64,000 nt of DNA from assembly GCF_022376445.1 (NCBI RefSeq), contig NW_025954965.1, positions 1 to 64,000 on the forward strand. Reading direction: 5' to 3'. Under the pieces are notes generated by a model. It ran no database searches. It saw only the letters and a program-made list of their open reading frames with translations, and was not told the origin of the DNA. Origin of the DNA: Fomitopsis serialis (Eukaryota; Basidiomycota; Agaricomycetes; Polyporales; Fomitopsidaceae). This document shows positions 47,232-56,900 of the stretch, piece by piece (the stretch's first letter is position 1; the number at the start of each line of letters is the position of its first letter). The translations under genes and the position numbers were made by a program.

Positions 47232-47965
47232 ATCAGCCCGAGATCAATCCATGGTCACCTTCATCATACGAGATGTACCGTGCGCCGCACGGGTCACCCT
47301 ACACCGCGCCCATGGGACACCGACCCTTCGCCCACCCACAACAGCGACAAAACGAGTACGCCCCCGGACGACTACCTGTTGATAGCATCTACTCGCCACG
47401 AGAGCCGGTATCAGTGCCAACTATGGTGCCACCCTTCATCCCTGCACCCGTCCAGCAAGCGTCGCCTGCACCGTCTTTTGAGTACACGCCACGTGGACCA
47501 TCTGTACTGCAACCTCTTGTTTATACACCCCAAGGTTCGCCTGCGCCATCCATCAGACATCTGCGAGGCCTACCGGGTGCGCTACCTGCTGTTGGCTCAG
47601 GGTGGCAGCATGGCCCATTTGCTACGCCTCAACGTATTCATTCAGCGCTACAGATGCCATGGCCAGGCGTGTCGCCACCTCATCCTACACCGCCTATCAT
47701 GTATGCTGCCCAAGGCATACCATATAGTAGGTACACTGTGTCACCTTTTCCAGCACTCCATTATGCATCTACGACTCCTGTCCATACGACACCATCCGGC
47801 TCGCGTACAGTAGCAATGCCACAGACATACTCTCGAGTCCCTACTGCTGACATCTACCCTGTGCACTATGGATCATCTATACCTGTATCAAACTCGCCAC
47901 CTCCCCCTAATGCACCGAGTCCCACAGAACCATCCTCGTCTTCCACTCCGTGGAGATCATTGTAA
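47160..47965 (+). CDS. Pro/Ser/Tyr-rich ORF, probable C-terminal extension of the RecQ-like helicase
   Basis: An open frame of about 270 codons beginning upstream without a convincing own ATG. Coding-like composition with repeated short blocks such as YTPRGPSVLQPLVYTPQGSP. It overlaps the helicase 3' end in another frame, and an intron from GTATGA near 47156 to CAG at 47219 would lead close to it, though the phase does not fit exactly. It ends 100 bp inside the convergent DUF6589 gene. Alternative: a separate low-complexity protein. Confidence 0.45.
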
Positions 47966-50844
47966 TTATCATATGTAATCACATTGTCATTGCAGTTGTC
48001 AAAAACGGTACCATTGTCCAGCACTGATGTCTCCGGATCGGGTGTGTCCTTTGCTTCCACACCCGCCCCACCAATTGGATAGCCAACTGCAGGGTCAAAC
48101 GTCGTCGACTTGATGTACTGAGAAAACTTCCCATTTTGCCAGGCCCGTGCGCCAATATTGAATACATCGACAATCGCGGACTGAGGTTGGTCATTTGCGC
48201 CCGAACTCTTCTTTTTCCCTTTGGATTTGCGGGGTGGTGCTGGAACGAAACGAGGCTTGTCCCGTGACAAGGTATGTAGGCCCTCATTGATCATGTCTTC
48301 GACCAAAACTCGCATGTCGTTCTGGAATGATATCTCTTTGTGTCGTCGCCGGCGGTCAGGGTCACCGAAGAATCGTGCCACGAGGTGAGATATATCCCGG
48401 AAAGCCTCCACACTCGCCGAACCTTTTGCCATGATGTACTCAATCGTGACAGCATTTCCCGATGCAATGAAGACACGCTGCAAAAGTGACCCATCACTCA
48501 GATTCAATTTTGATCCTGGACTGGACCAAATTGAACGCTCACCTTGACCCAGAAATTACACTGCTCGAGGTACAGATCGGCTGCGATCCATCGACCATGA
48601 ACTCCCCATCGATTCACAAACCATGCCTTCTCCAACGCTGTCCGCAACGCAGTGGGAAGTTCGTACTTCCACTTGACGTGAACCTCGACACACTCGCGCG
48701 CGTAGTTGTGCTGACCTGCGCCTTCAAAAGAAAACGCCCAGTACTTCAACACTCGAAGGACACGGCCCGCATCCGCATGTGCTACGGCATGCTCGAATTC
48801 GCAGAAGAAGAGGGCATCGCGGATGAAGTAGATCGAGTGTGCAAGGCAGTCGTCCCCAATGGACTGAGCCTTGATCGCCTCGCTTCCCACCGTGAACCGC
48901 TCTCCAATCTCCCTAGTGACTTCATGGAGATCCTTGAGTGATGGCGTCCAATTCTTCAGGTCATCCCAGGACCCGAGGCCCTTGATAACGCTGATGCTAA
49001 TTCCTCAGTAAGCCATACACAGTTGAAGCACCATCGAACGCACATCACGCAATGCAGCAGCCTCGCAATCAGTGAATGCCTTATTAAGGCCTTTGCTGCA
49101 GCATAATTCGGCTTAGAGGCGTCCCAGGTGCGATGTAGGAGTCCTTTATGAGTGGCCAGTGACGAACGATCCAGAGTCGAGTTGCCGAAGTGAACACGCA
49201 TAAGCATGTGAGTCGCTTGCAGGGCAAAATGCCATAGCGCACTCGTTTCTTCGACGTATTCGAGGCGCTCCATAGAATCCACGTCGTCCACACGCTCGCG
49301 TCTCGCAACACGCAGATTTCGCGCAGTAAGCCAGTCTCCTTGCATGATCTTCGTCTTGCTAGCCCATTCTTCCTCGGTGAGAGTAGACCGCTCCTGCATA
49401 TCCTTCAAAACCTCGATAACACCCTTTTTAGACCCCTCGTTGACATCGAAAACGCCAAAGGGCCGAAAATCGGTTACCTCAGGCGCCAACGGCCGGTCTC
49501 GTGGCATCGCATCTGCGAAGGCCTCTAGCATTTGGCCTCGGCCCTCCCAGTTTTGGCTACCAGGTGTGTACCGTATCAACATCTCGCCAATGAGACTGAT
49601 GAAGGCCTTCTCCATGTGTTCATCGTCAGCATGAGTTGGGCGAATGTCTGAAAGGCGTGCCTTCGCTCGCTGGCCCCGGAGAGCAAGCTTCGCCTTGAGG
49701 TTCAATGCTTCTTCGTCAAGCCCGGGCAACAGAACAACGGCCGCATTCGTCGCATGGATCATTGAATGACGGTTCGTGATTCGCTCCTGGAATTTACGCA
49801 GATACAAGTTGATGTTGTCGAAGATGATGTAGAATATTGCACTACTGGTGAGCACCGCGATGGCGAGGCGTATGGCATCCTTCGACATCTGCACTTTCAT
49901 GTCCTCTATAGTCGTGATTGAAACTGACAGGCCGATATTACTGAGCATGTTCAGCACACGAGAACTGGTCCCTGAGATGCCGAAGAAAAGGCCAAGGGGG
50001 AGTGCGAGTACATTTGTGGCACGATTTCGGACAAAGGCAAGCATCATGATTGCCGTGATGATCGCCTGAATACAGTGAGTCTCGAGCCTTATACCACAAA
50101 TGTGAAGCTACGCACTATCATCGGGTTACGGGTGAATCCCAGGTACTGCGCACGCCAATCCTCAGGTGCCGGCCCCGTGTCCGCAAATGGATCACTGGCA
50201 ATACCCTCCGAATGTCCTCCGCCTCCGGCGCCTTCGACTGGCTCGCTCCCAACAGGTGGTACATCCTCTTCTCCATCCGACGTCTCCCCTGCACGACGTT
50301 CCAGTGCCTCGGCCTTGCGCGCGAGATCCTTGCGGTACCGATTTGGCGAGGCAGTGAAGACATGGAGATACGAAATGGTGAAAGGCGCCAGTGTTCGCAG
50401 CCTATCTGCAACTGCCGCGGGATCCAAGAGTCTCCGCACATCGGCTATGGTGAGTTCTTTAAGCCGCACTCTGAACGAGTTCTCTTGAATAACACGGTTG
50501 CTCTCGTCAAGCGCGATCTTGTGCGCGCAGGGCTTGACAATCCGCTCGTGGAGCTCGCCTCGGGTACGTGGCCACTCGTCGTGCCAAATATTGTATAGTT
50601 CTGATGGCCCATACCACTCGCTCTGGCCTGCGCCTTTCCGGATGCTCAGGAAGGTTCCTGCTCGCTCGCGGACCACCCGGATCTTGCTGGTGAAAGCGAA
50701 CGTCAGCAGCTTGCTGAGTGCTAGCCCGAGGTATATTATCAATGAAAAGACAAGGTGCAGCTTGTCGGCCTCCGAGGTTGGCTGAGCAGTGTGTTCGAAG
50801 AGGTCATCCCAGTAGGCTCGGTCGAATTTCAGATTTTCTGACAT
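47866..50844 (-). CDS. DUF6589-type protein
   Basis: Exons 50116-50844, 49044-50065, 48543-48996, 47866-48477 give 938 aa in one frame. The family is abundant in Agaricomycetes and has no assigned function that I know of. Typical features: hydrophobic segments TAIMMLAFVRNRATNVLAL and GLFFGISGTSSRVLNMLSNI, YIIFDNINLYLRKFQERITN, a long helical middle, then ALFFCEFEHAVAHADAGRVL, LKYWAFSFEGAGQHNYAREC and AWFVNRWGVHGRWIAADLYL. A Lys-rich stretch and an acidic tail end the protein. The 47-bp intron 48997-49043 joins HSLIARLLHCV to ISVIKGLGSWDDL; reading through it would create a false frameshift and stop. The start at 50844 is the first good ATG; an upstream exon is possible. Confidence 0.75.
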
Positions 50845-51379
50845 GTCTCGCAGCAGGACGAGACAGATAAGAGTTTGGCTTACACATGGCGACCTCGGAA
50901 AACTCCTGCACCATTTCTCCAGAGCTTCGCGGAAGCAAATCCGCCAGTACGACAGCTCAGGGCGCGCCGACGCGCGACGCGCCACTTTGGGTTTACGCGC
51001 ATGTAACGCGTCTGTCACACGCAGACACGACCTGTCACGTCCCACCCTCCGTCTACTGTATGATCTCTGCAGGAGATGCAACTTCAACAGGGCATCCCCA
51101 ATTGCCTGGGATAATGAGTATGCATTTAATGACTATTGCTGAGTAGTTTTGGTACACCCGGAGGCATATGTTGTATGTATCGAGGCCTCGCGCGCGTCAG
51201 GCTGTGCTTCGACAGAGTCACCCTCGCGCGATGTTTGTAGCATCGCACCAATGCAGTCGTAAAACACCGTATATTCACAGAATGTTCATTGGACTCGTAG
51301 CTACAGGTTTCTCACTGACAGCGAGGGAATCGGAGTATGTGGAAGCACGCTGCATTTTTGCGACTGACCCCCCTAGTCC

Positions 51380-51414
51380 CAGCCACTTTCGAGCAAGCCC
51401 CTTCTCCGAAGGTG
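51380..51414 (-). repeat. right inverted repeat of the RecQ-DUF6589 element
   Basis: Inverted copy of 44348-44382. In addition the core GAGCAAGCCC recurs inverted at 51434-51443, forming a hairpin of about 64 nt that overlaps this end. Confidence 0.6.
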
Positions 51415-51546
51415 GCCGGGTACCGGCCCGGAGACAGGGCTTGCTCCGAACCTACTGCACTCTCACAAGTGGCCCGGAAGCGGAAGAGGGATCATACGGC
51501 CTCAGGTACTATCATTGACTTGACTGATGATGAACTTCTGACGTAG
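51415..51546 (+). pseudogene. displaced C-terminal tail of oxygenase copy 1
   Basis: Open frame AGYRPGDRACSEPTALSQ followed by VARKRKRDHTASGTIIDL and TDDELLT, then a stop at 51544-51546. Copy 2 ends NRKRKRARVSYDTSD then VIDLTDD, so this is the missing end of copy 1. Removing 44348-51414 joins it in frame to the copy 1 exon at 44347. It holds a basic nuclear-localisation-like cluster and a SUMO-interacting-motif-like IIDLTDDE. Without the upstream exon it is orphaned. Confidence 0.65.
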
Positions 51547-53903
51547 TTCTAATGCATGACATCTCCCTTAGGTTCTTGACAAGCTTCTTCATATCTTGGT
51601 ATTGACATCGCCTCGTGCGTAGTGCTAATGTACATCGGATATGTATAATCAATGTTTTCGTCGGATCTAGGCTCTGCAGCCGGACTGTTGTCGCTGCCGA
51701 GTTGAGTACCACGTTCATTGGCAACCCCATGAGTGCTTGTGCTGTATTGCATGAAACGTCTGACAAGTACTTACTATGCGCTGCGTGATGCTACTCCGAG
51801 GCTCGGCGACGGTAACGTTTGACGCGATTGTCACATATCACGATGTATGAACGACACGACGCGTGACAAATGCGGCCTGGGGCTAGTCTCCCGTGGGCAG
51901 AGTAGACAATTCCTTCAACCTTCGCTGGCTCCGGATATCCTTGTCTAACGTCTGCTTTTGATACCCCCCTATTGTCTGGAGGTCGCCATCAGCCGCTCGG
52001 CACGTCACGAGTTTGTACAAACACGTCGGCACAACGCGCTCTGACGCGTCCGAGGCGCGTCTCGGTCATTACAATCTGTTATGACATGTTCTGCTATGCA
52101 ATCCGCGATGTCGCTGTACATGTCCTCTTTACAGAATCTCTGCTACTTATGTGTCGATGACATCAATCAGCACCGCGCAGGTGCACTGAACCCAGCAAAA
52201 TATTAGACTATACAGTAATATTAATATATCTCTGAGTGGCTTGGTGAGAGCGCAGACGAAGACGTAGACACGCGAGTAGGCAGGTACACAAATGACTGAG
52301 TTGCCATACAACGGAGCAGGCGGGCAGTCGGGTGGCCGAGCTGGCGGGTGGCACCGTAGGCGGGCTGCCAGACGGGCGAGCGCGCAGGCGGAGGAGCCAG
52401 GGGATATGTTTGCAGCTAGATGGACGAGTGCACGGGCAGATGAGCGGCGTGCGCGCGAGTAATCGAGTGCACGAACGCACGGGCAACCAAGCGCGTGGGC
52501 GAGCGGGCGCCCAAGCCGTTGAGCACAAGGATAGGTAAGCGACTGTGTGCGAGCGGGCGAACGTGCGGGACAGCGTTCGGATTGGCGCACGAGCATTTAA
52601 ATGGGCGAGTGGACGCGCGTGCGGGCAGACAGATGTGTTTGCGGGTTAACGGTCGCTTGCAGGGGCGTACTTCGGCTTCGAAGCTTCGAATTTGCTGTAC
52701 TTACCTTCGCCATCCCTTCTTCCTTGGCAGTTCCCCCCTAGGCTTCATCCCGTGCACACTACGGTCATTGACATCTTGTACCCGAAGCTCGACTTTCACT
52801 ATGGTGGCTGATTTCGCGCGGCCGGACAGTGTGTCGCTAGAGCTGCACGCCGCCAGGAGGTGCCGCCTTGTCGGTCCAGCAATTGATCTCAGAGTCAGCT
52901 ACCAGCCAGTGTTCCAGACGGCAGACACATACCGAGGCAAGCGAGAATCCAGAAGAGGGCATGCCGAGTAGGTGCACACGAGAAAGTGTGGGTGGGAAGG
53001 ACCAGAGGCTCGGGCGATAGATGGAGGACAAACCGAATGGCGAGCTTGTGAAACACGCCGTTCCAGTGACTCCGCTACACGCCAAACTCGCTTGATGAAC
53101 TATCCAGACTGTAAAGTGCGCTAGGTCGCAGACGGGCGTCGAGGGACAGACCTTTGAATCGCTACTTGTCGCGCACACAATGCTCACTCAAGTGCGTGCG
53201 TCGCCTTCTTGAGCATGCCGCGCTCGATGGACGAGCGAGAAAACCTTCACGCATCCTTGTCTGCGTGCTCGTGTCCGGAGTCGTCGCGCAACGGGACATC
53301 AAGAACACTGTTAGAACGCGCAAGGGGTGAACCTTCGAACCTTTAGCTGAAGGACGTCTCCTCGCGGAAAGAAACGGTAGATAGCGGTGTAAGTCGCTAT
53401 CTTCAAGCTGAGGACGAGCAGTGCAAAAGACGGCGACCTAGTAGTAGTACGCGACGAGAACAATGCAATATTTGCTTCCGCCACAGACGCACCCGCCACA
53501 AGCTCAGCCACACACTTGAGGTTCCGCCTGCGATCCACTACGTACATTCAAACTGCGATTGAAAATACCGACCTGTCGACAAGGGAGCGCGTCGAAAAGT
53601 AGACTACCTGGGGCCCTTTCCTTGAGGTTGTGGTAGCGTTGACATGAAGCGACGTTGTCAAATCTCTCATAGCCCCACTCTCTTACGAAGGCATTCCCCG
53701 ACACTATTCAGCCTGATTCTGGCCCAGCTTGACTTCACTGCGACGTGCTAGCCCGGGTCGACTTGTGGTCCGTGAAGGTTGCCATCTGGCCATACCTTAA
53801 GTAACACTGGTGTCTTGACCCTTGACTGCGCATTCAAAAGAGGACAAAAGTACTACGTCCGGAAATCGGACGGCTCAAGTGGCACACAATCTTGCGCGCG
53901 AAA
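51547..53903. other. 2.3 kb spacer between element and oxygenase copy 2
   Basis: No gene I can support. Holds the GC-rich degenerate repeat 52300-52640, a copy of CGAGACGCGCCTCG (inverted, 52051-52064) also found at 44743-44756, and the promoter of copy 2. Confidence 0.45.
52300..52640. repeat. degenerate GC-rich minisatellite-like tract
   Basis: Irregular repetition of GGGCGAGC / GCGGGC / ACGGGC words every 8-20 bp over about 340 bp, keeping both strands open in Arg/Ala/Pro-rich frames with no protein character. Confidence 0.5.
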
Positions 53904-56900
53904 ATGTCCACCAACATGTCAGTAGATGAAACACCGGACGGAGTTGTCATACTCGACGGCACTGGTTTGGAGGGTGGAGAGACTGCTGAGATGCACGACT
54001 GCGGCGAAGGTATGAATCGTCGCTTGGATGTGACCGTCACTTATCTTTCCTCAGTGGATGGGCAGCTCGTTCTTGAAGACTCGGAAGAGAGCAACGACGG
54101 ACATAGCCCAGTCGCTCGCTATTCCCCAGATTCGTATGTAAGCCCACGTCGACGTCTGCAGAAGCGCGATCCTAGCTTGAACACAATCGGTCTGTACCAC
54201 ACGCACGATACACGTCAATTCTACTAACGGGCCGGAAGACGTGGAACTGAATACTGAGAACATGGTCACTTCGGGATCAGACAGTGACGACGATGAGCTA
54301 CATGTCCTAGATCAATCTATGGACATACGCGTGAGTTAAATGTTTTACAACACAGCCTATGCCTCGCTTACATGACTCACAACAGGCGAGTTTGGAGACT
54401 GTCCTTAACGGCGACCTTGCCGAGTCTTTCAAGGGCTCATACGCGTTCAATTGCACGTACACCGATGCGCCCAATCCTGGATTGCACTTATCTGCCAACA
54501 ATATCGGTATTATCGGCCTCCCGCTGAGTCAAAGAGAGGCAAAGGTTGTCATGTCGGGTTGCCGTCCAGCGACAAAGCGAAGTGCGGGAGACATAGCATG
54601 TGGTGCATGGGTAATGGATGCTAGTCAGGTAACTAGTACATCTCCACTGAGTGCGGAATGAAGAATTCATTGCGCGGCCCAGGTGCTTTTGAGAAATTCG
54701 GCATGGGAGGGATTTATCCAGCGCGTCGTTGGGGATGCGTGTGCAGCATTTGGCGTTGACGTCGAAGAGAGTGAGCCGCGTTGTGAATTTTCTCAGATGT
54801 TGTTCTATGAAGCGGGTGCACAGTGCGTAGTACGCCAATATGATATCATGACTGAACCTGACTTTCTCCTAGCTGTTTACCTGACGAGCCGTGAGGTGTC
54901 TCGTCCATTCACCCGCTCGTCCTTTCTCATGTTGCTTCCTCTAACAGCATAGACAAATCAAACGACGTGTTCGCCATCATTCACGTTGTACTACCCTCAG
55001 AGTTCACAGGGGGCGCCTTGCAGGTCTTGCATGAATCACAGCGTACCGTGTTGAACGGATGCGCTGACAGCGCTCTCAAGACCACAGTACACTCCTGGCA
55101 TGCGGATGCTATTCATGAACTGCAGCCAATAACCAGCGGCTATCGACTTGCGCTCTCCTACAACATACTGCACGCGCCGAATGCACCCAGACCCACACTA
55201 TCCAATGATTCAGCTGCTATTGCAGAACTGCGGCACGTTTTGCTCTCCTGGAAGCAGAGCACCAGTGCCGATACGCCGCGGAAGATTGTCTATCTACTTG
55301 ACCATCATTATCCCCAGGCTGACCTCAAGGCCAGTAGCTTGAAGGGGCCCGATGCTCACAAACTGTCCCTGTTAAGATTACTAGCCCAGCAACATGGATT
55401 TTGCCTCGGATTGGCCACCTTTGAGCGTTACCTCTACGGCCGCTTAGAAGACAATAGCTACCGTCTTATCAACGGTGTATCAGACTTTGACGATGTCTAC
55501 GACGAAAGTACTTGTATTTCCGACCTTGTCAATGTGAGTCAAGGAGCAGACGACCGTCCGCAAACTACTGATGATGTTCCTAGCTGGATGGAGATCCCCT
55601 ACAGTCTGAAGTAGAGTTCGTCGAAGAGTACATGATACCCGAGGACCCAGTGGCAACGGTGGAGTCTGGAGCTCATGATGAACAAACTTGCGATGAATCT
55701 GGGGGCGATGTACGCACTCTCTGTTTATTCAACCATTCTGCTTGATTATCTCAATCGACGTTTGCAGGAATTGGATTTTGTGAAGCGATGTAATCTACCA
55801 TCGTTGCTACCCGAAACCTTTGCTGACAAGACTGATATACAGGGTATCGCCGCACTGCCCTCGTAATCTGGCCTCGTCAGTTCGATCTTAACAAGACATT
55901 CGAGGACGACATATCCTCAATGGCCAAAGAGCTCGCTGAGGCTGGGTCGGGTGCACTACGCAAACGGGAGCGTGAACTGGTTGAATTTCTCTTCAATCTT
56001 GCGCAAGCCCACACAGAGAAGAAAGACGAAGTTGCACGAGCTGTGTGCGCTGCCGCTTCTTTTTGTCAAGACTTCGAACTCTGGAAGCGCGCAGCTTCAT
56101 TATGCGAAGCCACAGTCAAGGCCCTTGGAACGGATATTGTGCTCCGCTCAGTCGAATCGTTTGGCTTCCAGTTTCTGCTACCCATGTACGCCCTTCTCAC
56201 TCTCGTATGTCGCTTGCGATCGCATGTTGCCTAATGTCCCTTTCTTACAGGTTGGAGGAAATGGTGCTGATGGAGGTAGACAACATCGCCCTCTTTCGGC
56301 TCTTCGACGCACTAGAGAACTGGGCAATGACAAACCAAGCAGTGCCGAAGCAGGACGTCCTAGACTGGGTCAGCGACCAGCGTATATTAGCGATGAACCA
56401 TCTCGCGAAACCGACAACAGACGATTGCCAGGCTTTGCTATGTGCGGCTTTGAGATATGGTGGCATAACAGCACTGCAGGACACGTATGTCGTCTGGTTC
56501 AGTGCACCTTAGTATGAGGCTAACGGCGATGCGGCTTCAGGGTCGTGCCTCAGTTGAGCAGGATATCTGACCCCGACTTCCTCTTATCTTTCGCCGAGTC
56601 ACTGAGACAGGAGAAGCTCAAGCCGGAGGTTTCCCTCGAAGACCAGGTCAAGATCTCAACTATGTGCGTAGACATCCTCTCTGCCGCGATTCGACGAGCG
56701 GACTTCTCCAAAGCAACCAAATCCGAGACCGTTAAATTCGGCCATGCTCCGTATACACGAGAAGAACGAGTCCCCGACCCAGCTATAGCTATGACCTACG
56801 TCGATGCTTGTCTGACGACAGACAGCGACAAGCTCGTAGGACAGCTCGTTCAGAAGCTGACAGACATGCCTCATCTACACCACATGGCAGCGCGGACGCG

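Larger units (their letters stand above)
44348..51414. mobile_element. candidate RecQ-DUF6589 mobile element inserted in an oxygenase gene
   Basis: About 7.07 kb lying inside the last exon of oxygenase copy 1. The evidence for insertion is that copy 1 lacks its tail on the left side, while a tail like that of copy 2 (ARKRKRD ... IIDLTDD) lies just right of the block. Both borders carry an inverted repeat: the core GGGGCTTGCTCGAA is perfect (44361-44374 and 51388-51401). With transition-type mismatches the match extends over about 35 bp (44348-44382 and 51380-51414). Inside are two convergent genes, a RecQ-like helicase and a DUF6589 protein, both intact. I could not find a clear target duplication, so exact ends are uncertain by some tens of bases. 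Confidence 0.65.

Noticed and set aside
48956..49060. Apparent frameshift plus stop codon in the DUF6589 gene
   Set aside because: A 47-bp GTGCGT-TAG intron (48997-49043) removes both and leaves one continuous 938-aa frame.
44348..51414. Helitron interpretation of the RecQ-containing block
   Set aside because: The helicase is RecQ-type and not the Pif1-type Rep/Hel protein, and no HUH replication-initiator motif or CTRR end was seen; the one-sided hairpin keeps the idea only weakly alive.
44361..51443. GGGCTTGCTC as a 10-bp direct target duplication
   Set aside because: Joining the flanks at that repeat puts the copy 1 tail out of frame, and the inverted-repeat reading explains the same words better.
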